From JACVRX01 sp035697245 (GTDB lineage: Bacteria > Actinomycetota > Actinomycetes > Jiangellales > Jiangellaceae), in the NCBI GenBank assembly GCA_035697245.1, contig DASSDH010000228.1:1-31438 (forward strand): 31,438 nucleotides of DNA, written 5' to 3'. Shown here piece after piece: positions 1-7,525 of the stretch. The notes below the pieces were generated by a model. That model did not search any database and had not been told where the DNA came from. It saw nothing but the letters and a program-made list of their open reading frames with translations. The stretch's first letter is position 1. The number at the start of each line of letters is the position of its first letter. The translations under genes and the position numbers were made by a program.

Positions 1-357
1 GCTGGCCTAACAGCACTCCCGAGCGACCTCGTCGAAGCAGCCAGGGTGGACGGCGCCGGGCCGCTGCAAATCGTCCGGTACGTGATCATCCCGTCACTTC
101 GTGGGCCGATGGTCGTGGTTCTCGTGCAGATGGTGATCTTCGCTCTCCGCACCTTCGACATCGTCTACGTGATGACCGGGGGAGGCCCGGCCGAGGACAC
201 GATGGTGCTTGCGCTGTTGCTCTGGCTGAAGGCGTTCGAGTTCCTCGACTCCCCACAGGCGGGCCAGAGCGCCGCGATCGCAGTTCTGCTCACCGTGGTG
301 ATGGTGATTGCCGCATACCCGTATCTCCGGCGCGCCACCAGGAGAGACCGGCGATGA
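1..357 (+). CDS. Carbohydrate ABC transporter permease, MalF/UgpA type (5' end outside window)
   Basis: The frame is open from base 1, so the N-terminal part is missing. The visible 118 residues begin at the cytoplasmic EAA loop (LPSDLVEAARVDGAG, then PSLRGP), which docks on the ATPase in binding-protein-dependent importers. Two hydrophobic segments follow (about residues 36-52 and 92-110), and the protein ends with a basic RRATRRDRR tail. The segment VYVMTGGGPAEDT is characteristic of MalF/UgpA-type sugar permeases. Its stop overlaps the next permease start (ATGA), so the two are co-translated as the usual heterodimer. The binding protein is presumably upstream, outside the window. The family is clear; the substrate cannot be read from the sequence. 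Confidence 0.93.
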   Translation, partial: AGLTALPSDLVEAARVDGAGPLQIVRYVIIPSLRGPMVVVLVQMVIFALRTFDIVYVMTGGGPAEDTMVLALLLWLKAFEFLDSPQAGQSAAIAVLLTVVMVIAAYPYLRRATRRDRR

Positions 358-1196
358 CCGGGCTGCGGCTGACCCGTCGAGCGGCGCTCGCCCTGTACGC
401 CGCCGCGACGCTACTCGCCATCGTCTGGCTGGTGCCCGTGCTGAGCGCCTTTATGATCTCGGTAATCCCGATATCACAGACGCGGAACGGCTGGTGGAAC
501 TCGGGATTCGGGGACCTCACTTTCGGCAACTACGTGCGTGCCTGGGAGGAAGGGCTGTCCTCCTACGTCCTCAACAGCTTCATCATCACCATCGGTGCGG
601 TCGCGGTCAGTGTCGCCCTCGGTGCGTTGGCGGCCTACGCCTTTTCCCGACTCGACTTTCGGCTCAAGGGCCCGTCCTACTTCCTGCTCATCACCACGAT
701 GATCGTGCCGGTCCAGATCATCCTGATTCCGCTCCTGCCGTGGTTCCAGACGCTCAACTTGACCGGTGACGTGAGTCAGTACGTCGGGATCATCCTGGTC
801 CACGTCGCATTCGGAGCAGGATGGGCAGTCTTCATGCTCGGCGGCTTCATGGCCGAGATCCCGGAGGAGCTTCTCGAGGCGGCGCGGATCGACGGTGCGT
901 CCCACTACAGCGTGTTCCGCAGCGTCGTCCTGCCGCTCTCGCTACCGGGCATCGTGTCGTTCGCGCTCATCGACTTCGTGTTCGTCTGGAACGACCTGCT
1001 GCTCGCCCTGACCCTGCTCGACCGCGACCATCAGCCGATTACGGTCGGCCTGGCGAATCTGCAGGCACCTCACCTTGCCCAGGAGAATCTCGTCTCGGCG
1101 GGGGCGATCATGGCCATCCTTCCGCCGTTGCTGTTGTTCGCCCTGCTCAACCGGTATTACGTTCGCGGATTGTTCGCCGGCGGGGTGAAGGGGTGA
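354..1196 (+). CDS. Carbohydrate ABC transporter permease, MalG/UgpE type
   Basis: This 280-aa inner-membrane protein is full length for the family. An N-terminal membrane segment (about residues 12-36) is followed by a periplasmic-type loop with GDLTFGNYVRAWEEG and further membrane helices. The EAA motif (EIPEELLEAARIDGAS, then LPLSLPGIVSF) sits near residues 168-205 and contacts the ATPase. The ATG overlaps the stop of the preceding permease by four bases, and its own stop overlaps the GTG of the following amidohydrolase (GTGA), indicating a translationally coupled operon. It forms the permease pair with the preceding gene. The partner hydrolase suggests a substrate with an amide or nitrile bond, but that is inference. 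Confidence 0.96.
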   Translation: MTGLRLTRRAALALYAAATLLAIVWLVPVLSAFMISVIPISQTRNGWWNSGFGDLTFGNYVRAWEEGLSSYVLNSFIITIGAVAVSVALGALAAYAFSRLDFRLKGPSYFLLITTMIVPVQIILIPLLPWFQTLNLTGDVSQYVGIILVHVAFGAGWAVFMLGGFMAEIPEELLEAARIDGASHYSVFRSVVLPLSLPGIVSFALIDFVFVWNDLLLALTLLDRDHQPITVGLANLQAPHLAQENLVSAGAIMAILPPLLLFALLNRYYVRGLFAGGVKG

Positions 1197-2014
1197 CCGG
1201 GGTCCGTGAGGCCGCGAGGGACGCAGGCTCCGTCGAGGTCGCCGTGCTCCAGTTCGCCGCGACACCGGGCGACGTGGCCGGCAACGTCTCGCGCGTCGTG
1301 CACGCCGTGCATGAGCACGGGACCAGCGCGGACCTCGTCGTTGCGCCCGAGTTGATCACGACCGGCTACGACCTCGAGCTGGTTCGGAGGCGGGGACACG
1401 AGCTAGCCGAACCGTCAGACGGTCCGAGCGTGAAACAGCTGACGGTCGCCGCGATGGAGGCGGCCGCGACGGTTGTGGTGGGCTTCCTCGAGCGGGACGC
1501 GAGCATGCTTTACGACAGCGTCGCGACCATCACACCCGATGGGAGGGCTTCGGTCTACCGCAAGACCCATCTCTACCCGGCTGAGCTCAATTGCTTCACC
1601 GCCGGTCAAGCGCTGGACACGGTGGCCAGCCCGGCCGGTGTGCTGGGGCCGTTGCTGTGCTTCGAGCACGCGTTCCCGGACATCGCCACGACGCTTGCGC
1701 TCGCCGGCGCGCAGATCCTCGTGATCCCCTCAGCTGTGCCGTACGGCTTCGAGCATCTCCTCGAGCTGCGGACCCGGGCGCGCGCCCAGGACAACCAGGT
1801 GTTCGCGGTTGGTTGCAACATGGTCGGGCATGGCTTCTGTGGTCGCTCGCTGGTCACCGACCCCACGGGCGACGTGGTCGTCAGGGCCGGAGGGGCGGAG
1901 ACGGTGCTGCGGGCCCGGCTTGACCTCAGCGCGATCGCCCAGGAACGGGCCCGGGAGCCAGCATTGGGGCTGCGCCGCCCGGAGCTCTACTTGCCGCGCT
2001 CCGATGACGACTGA
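1193..2014 (+). CDS. Carbon-nitrogen hydrolase (nitrilase superfamily amidase)
   Basis: This 273-aa protein has the nitrilase-fold catalytic triad: Glu53 in VVAPELITTGYD, Lys124 in YRKTHLYPAE and Cys156 in LLCFEHAFPD. Superfamily members hydrolyse non-peptide C-N bonds in amides, carbamoyl compounds or nitriles. The residues after the cysteine (CFEHAFPD) resemble those of carbamoylputrescine- and omega-amidase-like branches rather than true aromatic nitrilases, but the branch cannot be fixed by eye. The GTG start is chosen because it overlaps the permease stop as GTGA; the frame is open further upstream, but that stretch overlaps the permease gene. Coupling to sugar-type ABC permeases suggests it processes the imported compound in the cytoplasm. 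Confidence 0.9.
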   Translation: MTGVREAARDAGSVEVAVLQFAATPGDVAGNVSRVVHAVHEHGTSADLVVAPELITTGYDLELVRRRGHELAEPSDGPSVKQLTVAAMEAAATVVVGFLERDASMLYDSVATITPDGRASVYRKTHLYPAELNCFTAGQALDTVASPAGVLGPLLCFEHAFPDIATTLALAGAQILVIPSAVPYGFEHLLELRTRARAQDNQVFAVGCNMVGHGFCGRSLVTDPTGDVVVRAGGAETVLRARLDLSAIAQERAREPALGLRRPELYLPRSDDD

Positions 2015-2177
2015 TCCGGATGCAACGCAAAGCGCCGGCGATGACGGCATGCTTCCGGAGACCTACGACCCGACAACCGGTGCGTGGCTGGCCCGCCACT
2101 GGTTCGCGTGGCCCGGCGCACTCGTCGGCGTGCTGCACCAGACGGTCCACCACAACGCCGGCCCTTGGGTCGACTGA
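2004..2177 (+). CDS. Small hypothetical protein (57 aa)
   Basis: This short frame starts at an ATG 11 bases before the amidohydrolase stop. The product is acidic at its N-terminus and has a Trp/His-rich C-terminal half (GAWLARHWFAWPGALVGVLHQ, ending HHNAGPWVD). I do not recognise a family. The weakly hydrophobic FAWPGALVGVL stretch is too short to be a convincing membrane helix. Support comes from the overlap with the upstream operon gene and G/C-rich third positions. It could be a small accessory protein of the import/hydrolase operon or a chance frame. Confidence 0.45.
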   Translation: MTTDPDATQSAGDDGMLPETYDPTTGAWLARHWFAWPGALVGVLHQTVHHNAGPWVD

Positions 2178-2246
2178 TGTATTGCTGTATTCACCGGGTT
2201 CACATCGCGCCCACGGATGGGTTCCGATAGGTACCGGGAGGTAGCG

Positions 2247-2831
2247 ATGGGTGTGTGGATCGCCGCTGCGACTGCCGCCGGCGTGGTTGCGGCGACTGCG
2301 GGCGGCTACGTCGGTGTCGTGACCGGCGCCTTGGGGATCGATCTGGGCGTAGGCCGCAGAACCCGTGCGCTTGGGCCCCAAACCGTCAAGATCGGCGCAC
2401 CGCGGGAGGAGGTCTTCGACGTCATCGCCGCCGGGTACCTCGCTCGCCAGCCCAAGGCCGCTGCGGCGAAGATTCGCGTGCTCGAACGCGGCACCGACAT
2501 GGTGCTGGCTTCCCACCGCACACCGGTGCGTGGCCGATTGGTGGCAACCACGGTCGAGACGGTCCGGTTCACAAAGCCGGAGCGGGTGGACTTCCGGCTG
2601 GTCCGTGGTCCGGTACCGCACGTTGTCGAGCGGTTCACCCTGGCCGCCACGGAGACCGGCACCACCCTGAACTACGAGGGTGAGCTTGCCGCCGACCTGT
2701 GGCGGCTCGGCCAGCTGTGGGGCGACCTCGTGGCAGAGCGATGGGAGCGAGCCGTCGCCACCTCGCTTGAGGTGATCAAGGCCGAAGCCGAGCGCCGAGC
2801 ATCCGTTGGTGCTCGTACTCGGAGGACGTGA
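2247..2831 (+). CDS. SRPBCC-superfamily protein with N-terminal hydrophobic segment
   Basis: This 194-aa protein begins at an ATG preceded by a good ribosome site (GGGAGG, 7 bases upstream). Residues 2-30 are hydrophobic and Gly/Ala-rich, probably one membrane anchor. From about residue 45 (LGPQTVKIGAPREEVFDVIAAGY) the pattern matches polyketide-cyclase/dehydrase-type START-like domains: a first strand, an helix after 'APREEVF', then alternating beta strands (VETVRFTKPERVDFRLVRGPVP; ERFTLAATETGTTLNYEG) and a long C-terminal helix. These domains bind hydrophobic ligands. The specific ligand and role are unknown. It appears to be transcribed alone. Confidence 0.75.
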   Translation: MGVWIAAATAAGVVAATAGGYVGVVTGALGIDLGVGRRTRALGPQTVKIGAPREEVFDVIAAGYLARQPKAAAAKIRVLERGTDMVLASHRTPVRGRLVATTVETVRFTKPERVDFRLVRGPVPHVVERFTLAATETGTTLNYEGELAADLWRLGQLWGDLVAERWERAVATSLEVIKAEAERRASVGARTRRT

Positions 2832-2873
2832 GATCCATCGCACGTCAACTGCCGCCCGGAAGTGCACCGATTG

Positions 2874-3029
2874 ATGGCCATCGCGTCGACTTCATCGGTG
2901 TGGTTCGAGTCAGCCAAGGCGCGGCTCTCCCTCGATGCTCGCGGGCCCGCGGCGCGCCTCGTGACGACCGGAGTCCTGGCCTGTCGACGCGCCGCGGGCA
3001 ACGACTTCCTTAGTCGGGGATGTAATTGA
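2874..3029 (+). CDS. Possible small protein (51 aa), tail-to-tail with the M14 peptidase
   Basis: This short ATG frame has a strongly G/C-biased third position, like the real genes around it. The product contains SVWFESAKARLSLDARGP and ends RRAAGNDFLSRGCN. I do not recognise it. No clear ribosome site precedes the ATG. It overlaps the last 20 bases of the convergent peptidase gene. It could be a real small protein, a decayed gene or chance. Confidence 0.25.
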   Translation: MAIASTSSVWFESAKARLSLDARGPAARLVTTGVLACRRAAGNDFLSRGCN

Positions 3030-4842
3030 GGTCTTCTGCCGACGGCGTCCAGTTAGGCGATGCGGGGCCGCGACCAAGTCCGCAGGCACTGTCGGGCAAC
3101 GGGGTCCGTGAATCCGCCGGCGGGGGGGACAGCCGTTGCGCGGCGACCCAGGGCTCTGCAGCCTGACCGTCGAGGAGCAGCGGGATTAGACCCCGTTCGG
3201 GCTGGGTCAGAGGGACCATGTACCCAGCCGGCCTTGTCTGGACTCTCCAGCCATGGGCCGCGATGCGCTGCGCCACCGTCGTGGTCAGCCCGGGCGGACC
3301 GTCCGTGCGCGGCCCGTTGTACTGCTCCTCCGTGAGGAGGTACCCGCACGGCGGTTCCTCGAGGATCTGATCCGGGGTCGGGATCTCTGGCGGCGGCGGG
3401 CTCTCACCAGGGTGCGGAGCCGGGAACGCCGGCACGTCGTACGAACCTCTGAACACGATCCGACCCGTGTTCAACGTCTGGAGCTCTGCCCCGTCCTCGG
3501 TTGCCTCAATGATCTCGGACTGATTCGCCCGGAAGTAGTCCAGGAACTCGTGGTAGTTGTACAGGGCCGAGTAGCTCTTGCGCTTCCGGCTGTTCGGCGT
3601 GTTGGCGCTACCGTCGGACGGCCGTGTCGCCCCGCCCGCGCTACGCGCCTCCAGCAGCGCACCGACCACGTTCTTGAGTCCCATGGTGTTGCGCAGGATG
3701 GTCTCCTGGCTCAGACCAACTGCCCCGCCGCCCTCGCAGCCGTACGGGCAGTACCACCAGCCGTCGACGGAGCCCTGCTCGTAGAGCCAACCCTCGATCA
3801 GGTCCTTCGCTTGGCTGAATACCGGCTCGGCTACGTTGAGGTGCCGGGGGAAAAGCACAGGCAGATCTCCGGCCTGGATATTGCCGAACTCGTGGCCATC
3901 GAATCCTGCTTCGGGCCGATAGTCGCGCAGCATCTTGACGAACGCGAATGTCTCCGGCTCGCGAATCAGTGAAAAGTCCCGGTTCAGGTCCTGGCCGCTG
4001 GAGTTGCCCCGGGTGTCAGCCGCACGTCCGTCCCCGTTGATCGCGGGAACGATCAGGACGGTGGTGTTCGACAGAATGTCAATGGTGCGGGCGTCGTCGC
4101 CGAACGCCAGCTGCCGGGCCAGGATCAGGCATGCCTCTCGCGAGGATGGCTCGTTGCCGTGCACATTGCAGTTGACGAGCGCCGCCGAGGAATTGGCGAT
4201 CTTCTTCGCGGTTGCCGGAGGTGTCGGATAACCGATGATGAACATGTTGATCGGACGGCCGAGGACCGTGCGCCCGATTTCCACTGCCCGCACCCGATCG
4301 CTTGCTGCGTCAAGCGCCGCCGTGTAGGCGTACTCGTTCACGTCGCTGGTGAACTGCGCCGCCTGGGTCAGTTCCCACTGGGTGCGGAGGGTTTCTCCCG
4401 ACACACTAGGATCCCCCCACTGCGGCAGCGTGGTGTCGAACACCGGATCGGAGAACGGCTCGCCGGGCACGGCGACGCGCCAGCGGAACCGATCGCCCGG
4501 GTTGAAGTTGGCATCGGCGAAGGCCGGCTCGTCCTGGTTCACCTGCCGGTTCGGTCGCCAGATGCCTGTGATGACCGGTTCACCGGTGGGATTATTGTCG
4601 TCATCTACGGGGGTGCGTTCTATCTGATACTCGGTCGCCCCCACGACGGGGTTCCAGCTCAACGTGGCAAATCCCTGCTGCTGCTCCACGGTGAGGGCGG
4701 CAACCTGACCCTGCTCCTGCGCCCGGGCGGTTCCCGTGGAAATCAGCGAAGCGATTAGCACAAGGCCGATACTGGCCGCCAGCAGCACCCGGCTTTGGGG
4801 ATATCTGGTCCCCTGCCACGTAATGGCATCCTCTGTCTGCAT
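3010..4842 (-). CDS. Secreted M14-family zinc metallocarboxypeptidase
   Basis: This 610-aa exported protein has a signal segment at residues 19-41 (LLAASIGLVLIASLISTG, then TARAQ). A fibronectin-III-like beta domain follows (about 46-135; FATLSWNPVVGATEYQIER), then an M14 carboxypeptidase domain from about 160. Zinc ligands fit the HxxE motif at His228/Glu231 (VHGNEPSSREA) and His317 in GFDGHEF. The substrate-binding Asn287-Arg288 is in LNRDFS, and the catalytic Glu398 lies in LLEARSAGG. The C-terminal 150 residues are Pro-rich with paired cysteines and are not recognised. The start is supported by AAAGGA, 8 bases upstream. It probably trims peptides outside the cell. It is monocistronic. Confidence 0.93.
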   Translation of the reverse strand: MQTEDAITWQGTRYPQSRVLLAASIGLVLIASLISTGTARAQEQGQVAALTVEQQQGFATLSWNPVVGATEYQIERTPVDDDNNPTGEPVITGIWRPNRQVNQDEPAFADANFNPGDRFRWRVAVPGEPFSDPVFDTTLPQWGDPSVSGETLRTQWELTQAAQFTSDVNEYAYTAALDAASDRVRAVEIGRTVLGRPINMFIIGYPTPPATAKKIANSSAALVNCNVHGNEPSSREACLILARQLAFGDDARTIDILSNTTVLIVPAINGDGRAADTRGNSSGQDLNRDFSLIREPETFAFVKMLRDYRPEAGFDGHEFGNIQAGDLPVLFPRHLNVAEPVFSQAKDLIEGWLYEQGSVDGWWYCPYGCEGGGAVGLSQETILRNTMGLKNVVGALLEARSAGGATRPSDGSANTPNSRKRKSYSALYNYHEFLDYFRANQSEIIEATEDGAELQTLNTGRIVFRGSYDVPAFPAPHPGESPPPPEIPTPDQILEEPPCGYLLTEEQYNGPRTDGPPGLTTTVAQRIAAHGWRVQTRPAGYMVPLTQPERGLIPLLLDGQAAEPWVAAQRLSPPPADSRTPLPDSACGLGRGPASPNWTPSAEDLNYIPD

Positions 4843-5169
4843 GGGTATTGTCCTTTCTGCCCAGTACTTCTCAGCACCGCTAACATTGACTGGTCGCCGA
4901 ACTCACCTCGTGATTCCAGCCGTGCAAGCAGAGGTACCCCCAAGGTCGCCGCCACCTTTGCCTGTGATGGTCATGTCGGAGGCGATGCCCTCCACGCAGC
5001 CGTAGGGCCTGGCCTTGTTGATCACGTCCCGTACGGCGCTGACCACATCGTGACGCTCTGTCCCGGGGCTGTAGAGGTACTTCTCAACCGTGCACGTGCC
5101 ACGCCCCATGCCCGGGCATGGTAGTCCTCAGCACGCCGCCCCGGCTCGAGGCAATCGGGGCACCTGTCG
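4843..5169. other. Intergenic stretch with only a doubtful small frame
   Basis: This 327-bp stretch separates two leftward genes. It contains the ribosome site of the M14 peptidase at its left edge (positions 4851-4856) and one weak 68-codon leftward frame listed separately. No terminator-like hairpin with a T tract, RNA gene or repeat was seen. Confidence 0.5.
4903..5109 (-). CDS. Doubtful small protein (68 aa) or gene remnant
   Basis: The first 45 codons show G/C-rich third positions and read like protein (EKYLYSPGTERHDVVSAV, RDVINKARPYGCVEGIA). The last 20 codons lose that bias and are Gly/Thr-rich. A ribosome site (GAGGA) is better placed for another ATG at 5119 in a different frame, which stops after 11 codons. 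This suggests either a frameshifted remnant or a chance frame. No family is recognised. Confidence 0.3.
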   Translation of the reverse strand: MGRGTCTVEKYLYSPGTERHDVVSAVRDVINKARPYGCVEGIASDMTITGKGGGDLGGTSACTAGITR

Positions 5170-5643
5170 TCAGGAGGGTCCGGACCGCGGTTCGAGGATT
5201 ACGACCGCAGTCGCGGACGACCGTAGCGCCGCATAGGCGTCTAGCTGGTGGTCAATTTCGCGCCACCTGGCCCACAGGCGCGATCGTTCCTCGCCCTCGG
5301 CAGCGCGTGCCCTCACCGGTCGGGACCCCTTGACCAGATCGACCGTCGCGTCAGGATGCGCTTGCAGGTTGAGCCACCAGGCCGGCTCCCCGTCGGCCCA
5401 GCCGTTCATGGCAAGGGTGACCAGATTTGGCCCATCCTCGAAGTAGCCGACGATCACCCTGCGCTGCTGGCCGCTGCGACGCCCGATTGTCATCAGACGC
5501 GCAGTGCCCCATCGGCCGCGCTTCGGACGCCACAGCCCCACCCGGCCACCGCTAACGCGGCATATCGCCCGGTGCGCCGACCAGACGAGGCGGATGAACC
5601 AGCGAGGCGGAAGACGCGGAGCTCGCATACGGTCGTCGGACAC
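5170..5643 (-). CDS. Nitroreductase/deazaflavin-dependent oxidoreductase family (DUF385, Ddn-like)
   Basis: This 157-aa protein is typical in length for the Ddn-like split-barrel family. Recognisable blocks are the basic N-terminal helix RLVWSAHRAICRVSGGRVG, then RWGTARLMTIGRRSGQQRR, VIVGYFEDGPNLVTLAMNG and WWLNLQAHPDATVDL. Members use coenzyme F420 or FMN to reduce quinones, nitro-aromatics or other small molecules at the membrane face. The GTG at 5643 is chosen because GGAGGG lies 6 bases upstream; a longer frame to 5670 and an internal ATG at 5628 are possible. It stands alone and leftward. Its presence fits an F420-producing actinobacterium. Confidence 0.88.
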   Translation of the reverse strand: MSDDRMRAPRLPPRWFIRLVWSAHRAICRVSGGRVGLWRPKRGRWGTARLMTIGRRSGQQRRVIVGYFEDGPNLVTLAMNGWADGEPAWWLNLQAHPDATVDLVKGSRPVRARAAEGEERSRLWARWREIDHQLDAYAALRSSATAVVILEPRSGPS

Positions 5644-5742
5644 GATCGTCCCTCCGGGTTCCAACGGCAATCACACTCGGAGACGAGTAAGCCGTGTTGC
5701 CGACGCACGGTGCCGTCGCCTGTGGTCAGAGCTCCGGTCGAT

Positions 5743-6195
5743 CTACTTGTAGAAGCCGTCGCGCAGATTGATGCGGTGTTCGAGCCAGACTTTCATCGCG
5801 CACAGCATGCCGGTCCATCCCTCGCAGTTGCCGTAGGACGCCTGTTGGGCGGCTTCGGTGTCGCGCCAGCCCTCCTCGGCGATCGTGACGAGGGTGCGCC
5901 CGTCGTCGAGGGGCTCGAATTCGATCGTCACGGTCGTTTCGTAGGGCTTGTCCGCGCCGTCGGCGGCCTGCCATTGCAGCACGATCCGACGATCCTGCTC
6001 GACCTTGCTCACGTGGACAGGGAACGCTCCGGGGAAGTCAGCGAAGTCCCATACCACCGTGGCGCCGGTCTCGAGCCGTCCCTTGGCGCCGTTGGTGGTG
6101 AAGTAGCGGGACAGCTGGTCGGGGTCGGCGACTGCCTCGAACACGTCATGCACTGGACGGGCGATGCGCCCGGACACCTTGAATGCCAACGTCAT
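5743..6195 (-). CDS. AHSA1/SRPBCC-domain protein (partner of the ArsR regulator)
   Basis: This 150-aa START-like protein of the AHSA1 branch opens with FKVSGRIARPVHDVFEAVADPDQLSRYF and continues with VVWDFADFPGAFPVHVSKVE, TTVTIEFEPLDDGRTLVTIAEEGW and a final helix (GWTGMLCAMKVWLEH). Such proteins, when divergent from ArsR-type regulators, are thought to bind small hydrophobic molecules. The ATG at 6195 has AAAGGAG 5 bases upstream; an in-frame ATG at 6219 would lie inside the operator. Its promoter (-35 TTGGCA, 17 bp, -10 TAACAT) is interrupted by the palindrome shared with arsR, so repression by that regulator is likely. Confidence 0.87.
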   Translation of the reverse strand: MTLAFKVSGRIARPVHDVFEAVADPDQLSRYFTTNGAKGRLETGATVVWDFADFPGAFPVHVSKVEQDRRIVLQWQAADGADKPYETTVTIEFEPLDDGRTLVTIAEEGWRDTEAAQQASYGNCEGWTGMLCAMKVWLEHRINLRDGFYK

Positions 6196-6216
6196 GACAT
6201 CTCCTTTCGTTACCGT

Positions 6217-6246
6217 CATGTTATAGACTTATAACATGTCTGCCAA
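6217..6246 (-). promoter_or_regulatory. Shared operator and promoter between the ArsR and AHSA1 genes
   Basis: A perfect inverted repeat with arms CATGTTATA and TATAACATG separated by GACT occupies 6217-6238. Reading leftward, TTGGCA (6246-6241), a 17-bp spacer and TAACAT (6223-6218) form a promoter for the AHSA1 gene, with the palindrome inside the spacer and over the -10. The rightmost ATG of the palindrome is the ArsR start codon. TAGACT at 6224-6229 sits 6 bases before that ATG and could be the -10 of a leaderless arsR transcript. Confidence 0.75.
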
Positions 6247-6583
6247 GGGCACAGCTGACGACGAAGCCCTGGACTTGGTGTTCAAGGCGCTGTCGAACGG
6301 CACCCGGCGGCGGATCCTCGATCTGCTCAAGGACCACCCGCGAACCACAGGTGACCTGTGCGCCAACTTCCCGGCAATCGATCGGTGCACGACCATGCAG
6401 CACCTCGACGTCCTGCATCGGGCAGGTCTCGTCATCGCCCAGCGCAAGGGCCGCGAGCGCTGGAACCATATCGACGTGGTACCGATCAAGATGATCAACG
6501 ACCGTTGGATCGGCGACTACGCACGCTCGGCCGTCGAGCTCATCGCCAACCTGAAGTCCGACCTCGAGAAGACGTCAAGCTGA
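6236..6583 (+). CDS. ArsR-family winged-helix transcriptional regulator
   Basis: This 115-aa DNA-binding protein is of normal size for the family. The winged helix-turn-helix is visible from FKALSNGTRRRILDLLKDHP through TTGDLCANFP, the recognition helix TTMQHLDVLHRAGLV and the wing AQRKGRERWNHI. The classical metal motif ELCVCDL is absent, so it is probably a non-metal sensor of the AHSA1-associated type. The two cysteines seen (in DLCANFP and DRCTTM) flank the recognition region. No ribosome site precedes the ATG; the message may be leaderless. The palindrome that includes the start codon implies autoregulation together with the divergent AHSA1 gene. Confidence 0.9.
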   Translation: MSAKGTADDEALDLVFKALSNGTRRRILDLLKDHPRTTGDLCANFPAIDRCTTMQHLDVLHRAGLVIAQRKGRERWNHIDVVPIKMINDRWIGDYARSAVELIANLKSDLEKTSS

Positions 6584-6589
6584 CGCATT

Positions 6590-6625
6590 TTGCCGCACTG
6601 GGGCCCACGGACTTACATTGCGATC
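6590..6625 (+). promoter_or_regulatory. Putative promoter for a leaderless membrane-protein gene
   Basis: TTGCCG at 6590-6595, an 18-bp spacer and TACATT at 6614-6619 resemble an actinobacterial housekeeping promoter. The GTG at 6626 starts 6 bases after the -10, where transcription would begin. Confidence 0.4.
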
Positions 6626-6997
6626 GTGTCCGACCCCCGATGGGTGCGCTGGCCGGTCATCACCTTGGCGCTGCTGGACGCGGGGTGGATGACGTTTGAT
6701 GGTGTTCGGGCACTGGCCATCGGCGACTATGTCACCGTTGACGGGAAGCTCGGCCCCTGGGCCGATGTCGTCTCCGCCATCGGGATCGACCCGCGTGGCA
6801 CCCCGATGAAGCTGTTTTTCGTCACTTACGGCGCGGGTTGGCTCGTCGTGACGACGAGCTACCTACGCGGCGGCCGGTACGCCAAGACCGGGATGGCCGT
6901 GGCAGCCGCCGGGTCCGTGTGGTACCTCGCGTTCGGCACCGTCAGCAGCGTCGCACAGCTCATCGTGTTGGCGGCCGGCTCGAGACGTCGTCGCTGA
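6626..6997 (+). CDS. Hypothetical integral membrane protein (about 123 aa)
   Basis: I do not recognise a named family. The protein has a first hydrophobic helix (WPVITLALLDAGWMTFDG), a polar loop with DYVTVDGKLGPWADVVSAIGIDPRGTP, a second helix (LFFVTYGAGWLVVTTSYL) and a long final hydrophobic region that can form two helices, ending in SRRRR. The GTG start fits a leaderless transcript; a TTG at 6590 in the same frame would add 12 residues. It lies just after arsR on the same strand and may be partly co-transcribed with it. Confidence 0.65.
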   Translation: MSDPRWVRWPVITLALLDAGWMTFDGVRALAIGDYVTVDGKLGPWADVVSAIGIDPRGTPMKLFFVTYGAGWLVVTTSYLRGGRYAKTGMAVAAAGSVWYLAFGTVSSVAQLIVLAAGSRRRR

Positions 6998-7120
6998 GAA
7001 GGGCCTCACGTCACGTGTGTCGAGACGCGCCACCAAACGCATGGCGCATGAACCGGTGGCGGTGTGGCGGCAGTGCACCTCTTGCCCGTGGCCTTCTTCC
7101 ATCACGCCATCGTGACCACA

Positions 7121-7501
7121 ATGGCGGGCATGGCGCTCAGGCTGCATCACATCGTGGTCGATGCTCACGATCTACCGGCCCTGGCCCGGTTCTGGGCGCA
7201 GGCGCTGGGCTGGCTGATCCTGTCCGAGCGCGAGCAAGAGGTCGTGATCGGGCCGGACGAGACCGCGCCGGTCGGGATGTGCTTCATGCCGGTGTCGGAC
7301 GTGAAGACCGTGAAGAACCGCGTACACCTAGACCTCACGACCGGCAGTGACGACCGGGACGCCGAGATCGAACGCCTTCTTGCGCTCGGCGCACGCCGAG
7401 TCGACATCGGGCAGACAGGCACCGAGTCTTGGACTGTGCTCGCTGATCCGGAGGGGAACGAATTCTGCGTGGTGCGCCCGAAGACAACGCTCATCCGTTG
7501 A
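7121..7501 (+). CDS. VOC-family protein (glyoxalase-like domain)
   Basis: This protein of about 126 aa has the beta-alpha-beta-beta-beta pattern of the vicinal-oxygen-chelate fold. The first strand is LRLHHIVVDAHDLPALARFW, followed by QALGWLILSE, the second repeat opens with RVHLDLTTGSDD, and the end shows WTVLADPEGNEFCVV with the usual metal-side Glu. Actinobacterial members of this glyoxalase-like subgroup are mostly of unknown substrate; some relate to bleomycin resistance or dioxygenases. The ATG at 7121 is chosen, with 7130 equally possible; neither has a ribosome site. Confidence 0.85.
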   Translation: MAGMALRLHHIVVDAHDLPALARFWAQALGWLILSEREQEVVIGPDETAPVGMCFMPVSDVKTVKNRVHLDLTTGSDDRDAEIERLLALGARRVDIGQTGTESWTVLADPEGNEFCVVRPKTTLIR

Positions 7502-7525
7502 GAATCTCTGGGGAAGGAGTTGACG

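Noticed and set aside
1926..2867. Long leftward open frame (313 codons) opposite the small gene and the SRPBCC gene
   Set aside because: Low-complexity, Arg/Gly/His-rich product with no motifs. It is the antisense of the SRPBCC gene, which has a ribosome site and a recognisable fold.
5248..6234. Rightward 328-codon open frame opposite the DUF385 and AHSA1 genes
   Set aside because: No motifs; it crosses two recognised leftward genes and the gap between them.
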